Assembly (NCBI RefSeq): GCF_026559675.1
Contig: NZ_CP092891.1
Coordinates: 1,488,001 to 1,552,000 of the forward strand
Direction: 5' to 3'
Length of the DNA: 64,000 nucleotides
Origin: Microbacterium oxydans
GTDB lineage: Bacteria > Actinomycetota > Actinomycetes > Actinomycetales > Microbacteriaceae
Every line of letters starts with the position of its first letter. Positions within the stretch are counted from its first letter, which is position 1. The notes below the pieces were generated by a model that was not told the origin of the DNA, did not search any database, and saw nothing but the letters and a program-made list of their open reading frames with translations. A program made the position numbers and the translations under genes. This document shows positions 16,771 to 25,065 of this stretch, piece after piece.

Positions 16771-19125
16771 CTACTGGTGTCGCAGCGCGGCGTTCAGGTG
16801 CTCTTCGGGATCGACCAGGTGGTTGTGGTCGTCCGTGCCGAGCGCGACCTCCGCCCAGGAGATCGTTCCGGTGAACCTGCCACCCCACTCCTTGTAGCCC
16901 TCGTAGGCGGGCATGCCGGTGTCCTCACCGGTGTCCATGCCCTCGTCGAACGAGAAGTACAGCGGGTGGGTGTGCTCCACGCGCCCCGTGCCCGCCGCGG
17001 TGCCGTCGATGAACAGCGAGACGTCGCCGCCCTTCCCGATCCCGCCGCCGTCGTAGGCGAACTCCACGCGGACGAGGTGCTCACCGCTGCCGATCGGGTT
17101 GTCGGAGATCACCGTCGTGCGGACCAGCCCGCAGTAGTTGTAGTGGTATCCGAGCTTTCCGTCCTCCGCGAAGAAGGACCAGCCTCCGGTGCGCCCGCCC
17201 TGCGCGACGAGTGCGCCCTCCAGCGAGCCGTCCGCCGGGACCGTGATCTGCGCGGTCACCGAGTAGGAGCGGTTCTTCACGTTCAGCGCGACGTTCTCGC
17301 CGAGTCGGATCATCCCGGGGTACAGCCGCAGCGAGTCGCCCGTGACGAGGGTCGGCCGCCCGGCGATCGCGGGGTTCATCCGTTCGGCCGCGCGGTCGTC
17401 GAGGGGGAACACGTTGTGCCGTGCCGCCTCGATCAGGAACATCTGCTGCATCTCCGCCAGCTTCTCGGGATGCTCCGCGGCCAGGTTGTTCGACTGCGTC
17501 CAGTCGACCGAGGTGTCGTACAGCTCCCACACGTCGGCGGAGAAGTCCGGCGCCTTCGAGACGACATCCCACGGTGTACGGTGCTTCGTCTGCGCCGTCC
17601 AGCCCTTGTGGTAGATCCCGCGGTTGCCCATGAGCTCGAAGTACTGGGTGACGTGCCGCTCGTCCGCGTCCGGCGCGTTGAAGCTGTACGCCATCGAGAC
17701 ACCGTGCATGGGGATCTGGGTGACCCCGTTCACGGTGTGCGGTTCGGCGAGTCCCGCCACGTCGAGGATCGTCGGGGCGATGTCGATCACGTGGTGCCAC
17801 TGATGCCGCACGTCGCCGGCGCCGTCGATGACGCTCGGCCAGTGCACGATCGTGCCGTTGCGGGTGCCGCCGTAGTGCGACGCCACCTGCTTCGTCCACT
17901 GGTAGGGCGTGCACATCGCATGCGCCCAGGCCACCGAGTAGTGGTTGTAGGCCTCGGGGCCGCCGACCTTGTCGAGGTGCTCGTTCCAGAACTCGACGGT
18001 CTCGAACTGGCCGCCGCCGTTGGACGCGGTCGTCAGCATGTAGGCGCCGTTGATGCCGCCCTCCGCGCTCGCCCCGTTGTCGCCGATGATGTAGTACACC
18101 AGGGTGTCGTCGAGGATGCCCTGCTCCTCGAGTGCATCGATGACCCGGCCGGTGTGGAAGTCGGCGTACTCCAGGAAGGCCGCATAGACCTCCATCTGGT
18201 GCGCGAGGATCGGCTTCTGCTCGTCCGGCACGTCGTCCCAGGCGGGGAGCCCCTCCGGGCGCTCGGTGAGCGTCGAGTCGGGCGCGATCACGCCGAGTTC
18301 GATCTGGCGGGCGAACGTCTGCTCGCGCTGCGCATCCCATCCGTGGTCGAAGGCGCCCTTGTACTTCGCGATCCAGTCCTTCGGAACGTGGTGCGGGGCG
18401 TGCGTCGCTCCGGGGGCGAAGTAGATGAAGAACGGCTTGTCCGGGGTCAGGCTCTTCTGCTGGCGGACGTAGTCGATGGTCTTGTCCGCCAGGTCGGGCA
18501 TGAGGTGGTAGCCCTCGTCCGTCGGCGGCTCGACAGCGGTGACGCCGTCGACGAGAGCCGGCGTCCACTGGTTGGTCTCCCCGCCGATGAAGCCGTAGAA
18601 GCGCTCGAAGCCCGAGAAGGCGGGCCAGTGGTCGAACGGCCCCGTCGGCCCGGTCTCCCACACGGGCACCTCGTGGCACTTGCCGAACTGCGCGGTGTTG
18701 TAGCCGTTCTGCCGCAGGATCTCCGGCAGCGGAACAGCGGAGTTCGGCCGCGTGGAGCGGTAGCCGGGGGAGGGCGTCGCGGTCTCGGTGATGTGCCCCA
18801 TGCCGACGGCGTGGTGGTTGCGACCGGAGAGCAGCGCCGCGCGGGTGGGGGAGCACAGCGCGGTGGTGTGGAACCGGGTGTACTTCAACCCGGTGTTCGC
18901 GAGCCGTTCCGCCGTGGGCGTGTGGATCGGCCCGCCGAACGCGCTGGAGGCGCCGAAGCCGACGTCGTCCAGGAGGATCACGAGCACGTTCGGGGCGGTC
19001 TTCGGCGGGCGCTTCGCGACGAGGGGAGGGAAGTCGGCTTCCGACTTCTTCGCGTCGAAGACGACCGGTCCCTGATACTCGCGGTCAGGAAGGGGCAGGA
19101 TCGATCCGGGCAGTTCCGCGGTCAT
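16771..19125 (-). CDS. Sulfatase (arylsulfatase AtsA-like)
   Basis: 784 residues from an ATG. The alkaline-phosphatase-like fold starts with NVLVILLDDVGFG (metal ligands D53, D54). The active-site signature is CSPTR (C91-R95), in which the Cys is converted to formylglycine. Further metal/substrate residues lie in FGKCHEV, APGATHAPHH and IIGDNGAS. A C-terminal beta-rich domain (about 560-784) has a jelly-roll-like stretch (VRVEFAYDGGGIGKGGDVSLFIDG). It should hydrolyse sulfate esters and release sulfate; the substrate is unknown. No signal peptide is visible, so it may be cytoplasmic. No formylglycine-generating enzyme is in the window. In position 147 the usual FGKWH-type Trp is Cys (FGKCHE). 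It ends against the copper-operon terminator. Confidence 0.88.
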   Translation of the reverse strand: MTAELPGSILPLPDREYQGPVVFDAKKSEADFPPLVAKRPPKTAPNVLVILLDDVGFGASSAFGGPIHTPTAERLANTGLKYTRFHTTALCSPTRAALLSGRNHHAVGMGHITETATPSPGYRSTRPNSAVPLPEILRQNGYNTAQFGKCHEVPVWETGPTGPFDHWPAFSGFERFYGFIGGETNQWTPALVDGVTAVEPPTDEGYHLMPDLADKTIDYVRQQKSLTPDKPFFIYFAPGATHAPHHVPKDWIAKYKGAFDHGWDAQREQTFARQIELGVIAPDSTLTERPEGLPAWDDVPDEQKPILAHQMEVYAAFLEYADFHTGRVIDALEEQGILDDTLVYYIIGDNGASAEGGINGAYMLTTASNGGGQFETVEFWNEHLDKVGGPEAYNHYSVAWAHAMCTPYQWTKQVASHYGGTRNGTIVHWPSVIDGAGDVRHQWHHVIDIAPTILDVAGLAEPHTVNGVTQIPMHGVSMAYSFNAPDADERHVTQYFELMGNRGIYHKGWTAQTKHRTPWDVVSKAPDFSADVWELYDTSVDWTQSNNLAAEHPEKLAEMQQMFLIEAARHNVFPLDDRAAERMNPAIAGRPTLVTGDSLRLYPGMIRLGENVALNVKNRSYSVTAQITVPADGSLEGALVAQGGRTGGWSFFAEDGKLGYHYNYCGLVRTTVISDNPIGSGEHLVRVEFAYDGGGIGKGGDVSLFIDGTAAGTGRVEHTHPLYFSFDEGMDTGEDTGMPAYEGYKEWGGRFTGTISWAEVALGTDDHNHLVDPEEHLNAALRHQ

Positions 19126-19164
19126 GGCAGTTCCTTACTTCTCGTTCGTGGGGGAGGAGGAAGT

Positions 19165-19214
19165 GGATGCCGGGCGCCGCCGGGCGAACGACGTCGCTGC
19201 GGCGTCCGGCATCC
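19165..19214 (-). terminator. Terminator hairpin after the DUF1269 gene
   Basis: Two 16-base arms (19165-19180 and 19199-19214) pair with a single G-U and enclose an 18-base loop. It lies 11 bases past the stop codon of the DUF1269 gene on the minus strand and before the sulfatase start, so it should separate the two. Confidence 0.6.
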
Positions 19215-19225
19215 GACTTCGTCGA

Positions 19226-19720
19226 CTACTGCGCGCCGCCGAGATCGTGGATGAGGGCCTTCTCGTCCTCGGCCGAGAGCGACGTCTGCACGACCGTGCC
19301 GTCGAACGGGGCCAGGGCCGCCGCGAACTTGTCCTCCGTGAGCTTGGTCGCGTACACGACGACGGCGGACTTCCCCGCGGAGACGGTGCTCTTTACCCGG
19401 TCGCGGAACTCGGCGTCGATGCCGGATTTGTCGAGCCCCGCGAACAGCGCTCCGAACACGCCGCCGAAGAGCAGCCCGGCGATCGGCACGAAGAAGAGGA
19501 GGCCGATGAGGACGCCGAAGAGCGCTCCGCCCGCGGCGCCGACGCCGATGTTCCCGGCGGCGCCGGGGTACTCGACCTTCGTCTTGCCCTTCTCATCGAC
19601 CTTCACGAGCGCGAGGCCGGCGAGTTCGACGACCAGGTCGTTCTGGAGGGACAGGATCTCGTCGTAGGCGCCTTCCGCCTGCGGCTCGGTGTCGAAGGAG
19701 ATGACGATCAGTTCGGCCAT
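19226..19720 (-). CDS. DUF1269-family membrane protein
   Basis: 164 residues from an ATG with AAAGGGAGC upstream. The N-terminus (MAELIVISFDTEPQAEGAYD) and the central Gly-rich double helix (AAGNIGVGAAGGALFGVLIG ... FGGVFGALFAGLDKSGID) are those of the DUF1269 family. The C-terminal part (KSAVVVYATKLTEDKFAAAL) resembles a small ferredoxin-like fold. These proteins are often general-stress associated; no biochemical function is known. About 90 bases upstream lies a TAGCAT -10-like hexamer. Further up, at 19844-19860, are two TCACCC half-sites 11 bases apart, in direct orientation, like those in the inverted repeats of the first 10 kb. Confidence 0.8.
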   Translation of the reverse strand: MAELIVISFDTEPQAEGAYDEILSLQNDLVVELAGLALVKVDEKGKTKVEYPGAAGNIGVGAAGGALFGVLIGLLFFVPIAGLLFGGVFGALFAGLDKSGIDAEFRDRVKSTVSAGKSAVVVYATKLTEDKFAAALAPFDGTVVQTSLSAEDEKALIHDLGGAQ

Positions 19721-19895
19721 GGATGTGCTCCCTTTCTCCGGGCCGAGTCGACCGCCCTCAGCCGTTGACGACGAGAGACCACTCCTCGGCGACCCCCCGC
19801 TTTCGGGTCATGCTACCCACGGCGCTCCCCGGAATCGCGGGCGTCACCCGGAATTCACCCGGGGGACCTTCCGACTTCGCTTCCGGTCCCGCGAC

Positions 19896-21122
19896 TCAGG
19901 AGATGTACCGATCGCGGGCCGCGAGCATGCCGACGACAAGACTGACCGCCTGCAGCCCCACGAGGATCAGCAGTGGGGTCGTCCAGGAACCCGTCGCCTC
20001 GGAGATCGCACCGAACAGGAGAGGGGCGCCGGCGGCGAGCAGGTACCCGACGGACTGCGCCATGCCCGAGAGGGCCGCGGCCTGGGCGTGTGCGCGGGTG
20101 CGGAGTCCGAACATCGCCAGGGCGATGACGATCGAGCCGCCGATCGACACCCCGAGGAACGCGTTCCAGAGGATCGTGAGGTCGGGAAGGGCGAGCTGCC
20201 CGACCACGGCGACGATCGAGAGGGGCACGAACATCGCGACCGCCCCGATCTGGCTCTTCCGCATCCGCGGCAGGATGGCCGCGGCGAGGAGGCTGCCGCC
20301 GATCGAGAACACCTGCATGATCCCCTGGTGTGCGCCCGCGACGGCCGGGGTCGCACCGTGGGTCTCCTCGATGGAGGGCCACCAGGTCAGGACCGTGTAG
20401 AAGAACGTGGAGCCGAGGCCCATGAAGACGGTGACCTGCCAGCCGAGAGCGCTCGACCACGGTGACCGCCCTCCGCCGGGGTGGGCGTCGAGGGCGGCGG
20501 AGTGGTCGTGGCGGGGGAGCGTGCGTCGCGCGATCTGGGGCAGGAAGACACCGAGGGCGACGAGGGCGACTCCGGCCCACATGCCGAAGGCGAGTCGCCA
20601 CCCCAGATCGGTGAACCCGGCGACCGGGACCGCGACGGCGGAGGCGGTCGCCGCCACCAGGGCGGACAGCGCCGAGAATAGTCCGGTGAGCTTGCTCACC
20701 TCGGCGGGGAAGTCGCGCTTGAGCAGGGCGGGGAGCAGCACGTTCATGGTCGCGATCGCGATGCCGAGCAGCGCGGTCCCGGCCCAGAGCCAGGGCAGAC
20801 CGGGGATCGACCGGATCACCAGTCCGGTGGCGAGCACCCCGAGCGCAGACGCGAGCGTGCGCTCCATGCCCAGCCGTGCGGCGATCGGAGCCACGAGCGG
20901 CGAGAACACCGCGAAGCACAGCAGCGGGAGGGCGATCAGGGCCGAGGCTTCGACGGCGCTGAACCCCAGATCCTGCTGCACCTCGCCGAGCAGCGGGCCG
21001 ACGACAGTGATCCCGGCTCGGAGGTTGGCCGCGATGAACATGATGCCGGTGACCACGAGTCCTCGGCGCACGGCGCGGGTCGCCGTCGAGGTCGGCACGG
21101 GGGCGGTGGCGGAGTGAGCCAT
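19896..21122 (-). CDS. MFS transporter, CynX/NimT type
   Basis: 408 residues, about twelve membrane helices in two halves with a soluble loop around 205-230 (HDHSAALDAHPGGGRSP). The start (GIMFIAANLRAGITVVGPLL) is characteristic of the cyanate-permease CynX/NimT subgroup of the major facilitator superfamily. The substrate is not predictable; members include cyanate and 2-nitroimidazole transporters. The start is an ATG with AAGGACCCC before it. The GntR-type regulator lies upstream in the same direction and is the obvious candidate regulator, although a hairpin (21164-21195) stands between them. Confidence 0.85.
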   Translation of the reverse strand: MAHSATAPVPTSTATRAVRRGLVVTGIMFIAANLRAGITVVGPLLGEVQQDLGFSAVEASALIALPLLCFAVFSPLVAPIAARLGMERTLASALGVLATGLVIRSIPGLPWLWAGTALLGIAIATMNVLLPALLKRDFPAEVSKLTGLFSALSALVAATASAVAVPVAGFTDLGWRLAFGMWAGVALVALGVFLPQIARRTLPRHDHSAALDAHPGGGRSPWSSALGWQVTVFMGLGSTFFYTVLTWWPSIEETHGATPAVAGAHQGIMQVFSIGGSLLAAAILPRMRKSQIGAVAMFVPLSIVAVVGQLALPDLTILWNAFLGVSIGGSIVIALAMFGLRTRAHAQAAALSGMAQSVGYLLAAGAPLLFGAISEATGSWTTPLLILVGLQAVSLVVGMLAARDRYIS

Positions 21123-21163
21123 GGGGTCCTTGTCTGAGGGATCGTGTGGGAGGCAGCGTCGAC

Positions 21164-21195
21164 ATCGGTCCCTCCCGTGCAGGCGGGAGACCGAT
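21164..21195 (-). terminator. Hairpin between the GntR and MFS genes
   Basis: ATCGGTCCCTCCCG (21164-21177) pairs with CGGGAGACCGAT (21184-21195) with a 2-base bulge. It lies 15 bases after the stop of the GntR gene. It may terminate that transcript or partly attenuate read-through into the transporter. Confidence 0.45.
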
Positions 21196-21210
21196 GGAGG
21201 CGGAACCGGG

Positions 21211-21924
21211 TCAGGAGTGCCGGGTCTCCAGGAGGAGGCGGCGCCCGTGGGCGATCAGCCGGGTGACGGCGGCGCGTGCCGCCTCCGGGTCGTGGTCGCG
21301 GATGGCGGCGAGGAGCGCGCGATGGGGGTCGTCGTCGAGCCAGGGGCCGATGAAACCCTCGCGCGCTTCGAGCGGCGTGGCGGCTTCGGGTACCGCCATC
21401 GCGTCGAACCGGTCGAGGTTGCGGTACAGATCCGCCATCAGCGGGTTGCCGCTCGCGTGGAACATCTCCAGATGGAACTCCAGGTCCCGTTCGATGGCCT
21501 CGTCCACGTCCGACGCCGTGTCGCGGGCGTCCAGTGCGCGCTGCATGCGCTCGACGTCCTCGGGGACTGCACGCTCGGCGGCGAGGCCCGCGGCGTACAG
21601 CTCGAGGGCTTCCCGCGCCTCGAAGACCTGCCGGATGTTCTCGGCTCCCGCGCGTCGCTGCAGTGCAACCTCCAGTTCCGAGGCGGCGCTCACGTAGGTG
21701 CCGTCTCCGGGACGAGCTTCGAGCATGCCGCTGTGCACGAGCCCGCGGATCGCTTCGCGGACCGTGTTCCGGCTGGCACCCAGCAGATCGACGAGCTCAT
21801 GCTCGCCGGGGATCCTCGTCCCCACGGGCCAGCTGCCGCCGGTGATCTGCTCGCGCAGCTGCGCGGCGATCTGCACGGACAGGGGCACGTTCCGGCCGGT
21901 GGGAACGAGGGGAGACGTCGTCAT
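21211..21924 (-). CDS. FadR-subfamily GntR transcriptional regulator
   Basis: 237 residues from the ATG at 21924. The N-terminal winged helix-turn-helix (about 14-80) contains LREQITGGSWPVGTRIPGE and LLGASRNTVREAIRGLVHSG. The C-terminal all-helical FCD effector domain (about 90-225) holds the metal/ligand residues expected from the family (EAREALELYAAGLAAE, FHLEMFHASGN). Such proteins usually sense organic acids or sugars and repress nearby transport or catabolic genes. A leaderless promoter precedes it (TTGCCG-17-TACAGT, then 7 bases to ATG). Overlapping its -10 is GT-CCT-AC, the GTNNNAC core of FadR-type operators, which suggests autoregulation. The CynX-type transporter downstream is the likely target. 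Confidence 0.88.
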   Translation of the reverse strand: MTTSPLVPTGRNVPLSVQIAAQLREQITGGSWPVGTRIPGEHELVDLLGASRNTVREAIRGLVHSGMLEARPGDGTYVSAASELEVALQRRAGAENIRQVFEAREALELYAAGLAAERAVPEDVERMQRALDARDTASDVDEAIERDLEFHLEMFHASGNPLMADLYRNLDRFDAMAVPEAATPLEAREGFIGPWLDDDPHRALLAAIRDHDPEAARAAVTRLIAHGRRLLLETRHS

Positions 21925-21931
21925 GGCGTTA

Positions 21932-21960
21932 ACTGTAGGACATTTGGATATATGCGGCAA
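21932..21960 (-). promoter_or_regulatory. Leaderless promoter and candidate operator of the GntR gene
   Basis: On the minus strand TTGCCG (21960-21955) and TACAGT (21937-21932) are 17 bases apart, and the ATG follows 7 bases later. GTCCTAC (21941-21935) overlaps the -10 hexamer and has the GTNNNAC core used by FadR-type regulators. Confidence 0.5.
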
Positions 21961-21985
21961 GGTGACGGGTGAGCGTCGCCTTGCC
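21956..21985 (-). terminator. Terminator of the RpiR/phosphoesterase/ABC operon
   Basis: GGCAAGGTGACG (21956-21967) pairs with CGTCGCCTTGCC (21974-21985), 12 base pairs with one G-U and a 6-base loop. It starts 7 bases after the stop codon of the HAD gene, the last gene of the operon. Confidence 0.6.
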
Positions 21986-21992
21986 ACACAGC

Positions 21993-22628
21993 TCACCGCT
22001 GCGGAGTGAGGATGTCGCGGATCACCTCGGGGAGTTCGTCGAACGATGACAGCACCGCCCGGGCGCCGGCGTCGACGAGTGCTGCGGCATCGGTGTAGCC
22101 GCGATCGACGGCGAGGGGGATGAAGCCCGCAGCCACGGCACAACGCATGTCATAGACGGTGTCACCCACGTAGTACGCGGCGCGCTCGGCGCCGCGCCGG
22201 GCGCGCAGCACCTCGAGCTTGTCCGACGCGGGGGCGTCGACCGAATCCCAGAGACCGCCGAGGCGGAGAGCGGCCATATCGGACCGCACGGCTGCTTCGG
22301 AGGCAGCGGAGACGACCCCGAGGCGCATTCCGTCGGCCCGCAGCCGATGCAACGCTGCCGCGCCGTCGCGGGCGAGCGTGGGTGCAGCTGCGATCGACGT
22401 GTTCCAGTCGATCTCCGCGCTCGCCGTGTCCTCCACACCGAGACGACGGAACATGTCGGCCATCGGTAAGTGGAATTCTCGACGGAAGGCAGCGGTATCC
22501 AGCGTCGGGAGTCCGCGGCAGGTCAGGACGTCGTTGAGGGCATCGTGTGCGCGGTCCGTGTCGAGCACGACGGTGCCGTTCCAGTCGAACAGCACCGTCG
22601 TGCTCGGCCCGGAGAGCATCGGTGTCAC
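21993..22628 (-). CDS. HAD-family phosphatase, last gene of the phosphoesterase/ABC operon
   Basis: 211 residues. The GTG start at 22628 overlaps the stop of the ABC ATPase gene (GTGA); an ATG three codons later is possible. HAD motif I is VLFDWNGTVV, with nucleophile D15 but Asn at the position of the usual second Asp. Motif II is GVVSAASEAA, the motif III Lys lies in SDKLEV, and motif IV is YVGDTVYDMRCA. A helical cap (about 25-80) makes it phosphoglycolate-phosphatase-like. The Asn variant (DWNGT) occurs in a subgroup of the family and could slow or alter hydrolysis. It should act in the cytoplasm on a phosphorylated compound, perhaps the one delivered by the importer encoded just upstream. 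The substrate is unknown. Confidence 0.75.
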   Translation of the reverse strand: MTPMLSGPSTTVLFDWNGTVVLDTDRAHDALNDVLTCRGLPTLDTAAFRREFHLPMADMFRRLGVEDTASAEIDWNTSIAAAPTLARDGAAALHRLRADGMRLGVVSAASEAAVRSDMAALRLGGLWDSVDAPASDKLEVLRARRGAERAAYYVGDTVYDMRCAVAAGFIPLAVDRGYTDAAALVDAGARAVLSSFDELPEVIRDILTPQR

Positions 22629-23713
22629 AGGACTGCCCCCGCGAAGAGCTCTGCTGACCGGAGAGCGCCTGTGTGCAGTCCGCTTGCGGTGTCATACACG
22701 TGCACGCGCTCAGGGCGCATGGCCACGGTCACGCGCTCGCCGGGTCGGGGGCAGTCGAGCGCCTCGCAGCGGAATGCCACGGTGTCGCCGTTCTCCGTGA
22801 GCATCTGCACGACCCGATCCCGCCCGGCCGGTTCGATCAGCCCGACGACGCCCGTGATCGTCAGGGCGCCGACGGTGCCGGCGGGGACCGGCTCGAGATC
22901 CTCGGCCCTGACCCCGAGCGTCGTGCCGCTCCTGCTGAGACCGGCGTCCCCGTCGAACGAGGAGCGCCCGTCGCCGTCGATCGCGAGGAGGTTCATCGGC
23001 GGCGTGCCGATGAAGGATGCGACGAACAGGGTCGCTGGCGCCGCGTAGAGCTCGTCGGGCGTGCCGAGCTGTTCGATGCGGCCGTTGTTGAGCACCGCGA
23101 TCCTGTCGGCCATCGCCATCGCATCCATCTGGTCGTGCGTGACGTTGATCCCCGTGGCGCCGACGCTGCGCAGCAGCGAGGCGATCTCGAGTCGGAGCAC
23201 CGCGTGGAGCTGCGCGTCGAGTCCGGAGAGCGGCTCATCCAGAAGGACGATACCGCTGCGACGAGCGAGTGCCCGTGCGAGGGCGATCCGCTGCCGCTGC
23301 CCGCCGGACATCTCCTTCGGCCTGCGGGAGAGAAGGTGCTCGACCTGCATGCGCGCTGCGATCTCGTGTGCGCGCTGCACGGCTTCTCCCCGAGACAGGC
23401 CGAGGCCGTGCCGCAGCCCGAGAGTGATGTTCTCGAGCGCGCTGAGGTGCGGGTAAAGCGCGAAGTGCTGGAAGACGATGGCGGCGTCCCTGAGGTGCGG
23501 GGGTGTGTTGCGCTGGGAGAAGCCGTCGAAGAGGACGTCTCCCTCGTCTGCGGACTCCAGACCGGCGACGACTCTGAGAAGCGTCGACTTCCCCGACCCG
23601 GATGGCCCGAGGATCGCGATGTTCTCGCCATCCTCGATCTCCAGGTCGATGCCGTCGAGGGCGGTGACGCTGCCGAAGGAGCGTCGGAGGTTCTCGATGC
23701 GGACCGTGGTCAT
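22625..23713 (-). CDS. ABC importer ATP-binding protein (UgpC/MalK type)
   Basis: 362 residues. The nucleotide-binding domain has Walker A GPSGSGKST (36-44), signature SGGQR (136-140), Walker B IVLLDEP (155-161) and the switch His in INVTHDQMDAMAMADRI. The C-terminal 120 residues form the OB-type MalK regulatory domain (LGVRAEDL, VAMRPERVHVYD). It should power uptake by the two permeases encoded upstream. It overlaps the solute-binding-protein gene by 4 bases (ATGA) and the HAD gene by 4 bases (GTGA). Residues following the regulatory domain are short, so length is typical for the UgpC/MsmK group. The substrate cannot be read from this subunit. Confidence 0.92.
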   Translation of the reverse strand: MTTVRIENLRRSFGSVTALDGIDLEIEDGENIAILGPSGSGKSTLLRVVAGLESADEGDVLFDGFSQRNTPPHLRDAAIVFQHFALYPHLSALENITLGLRHGLGLSRGEAVQRAHEIAARMQVEHLLSRRPKEMSGGQRQRIALARALARRSGIVLLDEPLSGLDAQLHAVLRLEIASLLRSVGATGINVTHDQMDAMAMADRIAVLNNGRIEQLGTPDELYAAPATLFVASFIGTPPMNLLAIDGDGRSSFDGDAGLSRSGTTLGVRAEDLEPVPAGTVGALTITGVVGLIEPAGRDRVVQMLTENGDTVAFRCEALDCPRPGERVTVAMRPERVHVYDTASGLHTGALRSAELFAGAVL

Positions 23714-25014
23714 CGTGCCTGCTCCACGAGAGCGTCGATCGAGCTGATCGCCGTGTCGACGGTCTGCGCGGTCGGTGCGCCGGCCTGCAGCTGCTGCGTC
23801 ATCGTGCGGAACGCGTCGTTGACCTGCGCGGTGACCTCACCGGCGAAACCGCCCCATGCGGACAGCGGTGCGTCGTAACTCCAGGCATACGTCAGCTGGG
23901 GCGTCGCCGCGTCCGAGGCGAGGAGCTCCTCTGCCGCCGCGGTGTCGACTGGGATGTAGCTGTACGAGGTTCCGCTCGCGCCGAGGACCGCATCGGTCGA
24001 CAGCAGCTCTCCGACGAGTGCGTTGGCGAATGCGGCGCGGCAGCCGTCGTCGCTGAGCACGATCCAGCCGTTGCCGCCGGCCGGAAGGGCGCCGCGTTCG
24101 CCGTTCTCCGTCGGCAGGTCGATCGGAGCCCAATCGAAGGCCTCCCCGATGGTGCTCTGGGCCGAGGCGATCACGGAGGTGGTGTAGACCATGAACGCGG
24201 CCTTGCCGCCGGCGAACTGTGCGAAGCTGTCCTGATCGTTCACGATCCCCATCTCGAGTCCGCGTTCTTTCAGCTCGGACCAGATGCCGAGGGCGGCCGT
24301 GCCGGTGTCGTCGCCGAAGGCAGCCGTGCCGTCGTCGGCGATGAAGGTTCCGCCGGCGCCCTGGACGAATGCCTGGCTGTACCAGTCCGCGAGTCCGGTG
24401 GTCGCGATCGTGACTGAGGGGGCGCCGGTCTTCGTGGTCACCTTCTTTGCGGCGGCGATCCAGTCGTCATAGGTCTCGATGTCCGTCGCGTCCCCGGCAC
24501 CGGCCTCATCCAGGAGATCCTGGTTGACGAGCAGGACCGGCGCCGAGATCTGGGCGGGGGCGAGGTACGGCGTGCCGTCGACTGTTCCCGCGTCGAGGAA
24601 CTGGGCCTGGTAGGTGTCGGAGAGTGCTGCGGGGTCGATCGGTGCCGGGTCGTACTCGTCGACCCAGAAACGGAGCTGTCCGAGTCCGGACATGATCAGG
24701 TCCGGACGCTTGCCCACGGCGATGTCGGCGACGATCGTCTTCGTCAGGTCGTCGTAGCTCGATGTGGCCTGCGGCTGAGCATCGACCTTCAGGCCAGGGT
24801 GCTTCTTCTCGAGAGCGGCGACCGCGATCTGCATGGCTTCCGTGGCCTGCTGGCCGAACGTGACCTTCAGGGTGGTGTCCTCGGCGGAGCACGAGGCGAG
24901 GTCGGTGGCCGCAGCGACCTCCGAGGTGGGTGCGGAGCCGGCGGGTGCGGAACAGCCGGCGAGAGCGAGAGCGCTCAAAGCGAGCGCGGTGAGGGCGAGA
25001 GGCGTGTGGTTCAT
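23710..25014 (-). CDS. ABC importer solute-binding lipoprotein (carbohydrate type)
   Basis: 434 residues. The N-terminus is a lipoprotein signal peptide with lipobox LALAGC (C21). The mature part is a type-2 periplasmic-binding fold of the sugar/glycerol-3-phosphate cluster: LKVTFGQQATEAMQ, GKRPDLIMSG, YDDWIAAAKKVT, GGKAAFMVYTTSV and GGNGWIVLSDDG. It would capture the substrate on the outer face of the membrane. The start ATG has AAAAGGATCACC before it. Upstream of it, in the 51-base gap to the permease gene, lies a striking purine repeat (25029-25065). A ligand cannot be assigned; UgpB-like phosphate-ester or sugar ligands are possible from the operon content. Confidence 0.9.
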   Translation of the reverse strand: MNHTPLALTALALSALALAGCSAPAGSAPTSEVAAATDLASCSAEDTTLKVTFGQQATEAMQIAVAALEKKHPGLKVDAQPQATSSYDDLTKTIVADIAVGKRPDLIMSGLGQLRFWVDEYDPAPIDPAALSDTYQAQFLDAGTVDGTPYLAPAQISAPVLLVNQDLLDEAGAGDATDIETYDDWIAAAKKVTTKTGAPSVTIATTGLADWYSQAFVQGAGGTFIADDGTAAFGDDTGTAALGIWSELKERGLEMGIVNDQDSFAQFAGGKAAFMVYTTSVIASAQSTIGEAFDWAPIDLPTENGERGALPAGGNGWIVLSDDGCRAAFANALVGELLSTDAVLGASGTSYSYIPVDTAAAEELLASDAATPQLTYAWSYDAPLSAWGGFAGEVTAQVNDAFRTMTQQLQAGAPTAQTVDTAISSIDALVEQAR

Positions 25015-25028
25015 GGTGATCCTTTTCC

Positions 25029-25065
25029 GGGAGGGTGAGGGAGGGGGAAGGGAAGGGAAGGGAAG
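25029..25065. repeat. Purine-only G-run repeat between permease and binding-protein genes
   Basis: The plus strand carries seven or eight runs of three or more G separated by 1-3 bases, ending in GGGAA repeats; the minus (coding) strand is the CT-rich complement. The G-rich strand meets the usual G-quadruplex pattern. It fills most of the gap between two genes of one operon, just upstream of the binding-protein ribosome binding site. Confidence 0.8.

Noticed and set aside
16741..19254. Long open frame on the plus strand opposite the sulfatase gene
   Set aside because: It is a shadow frame caused by high GC; its translation is Arg/Gly/Val-rich without motifs, while the minus strand encodes a complete sulfatase.
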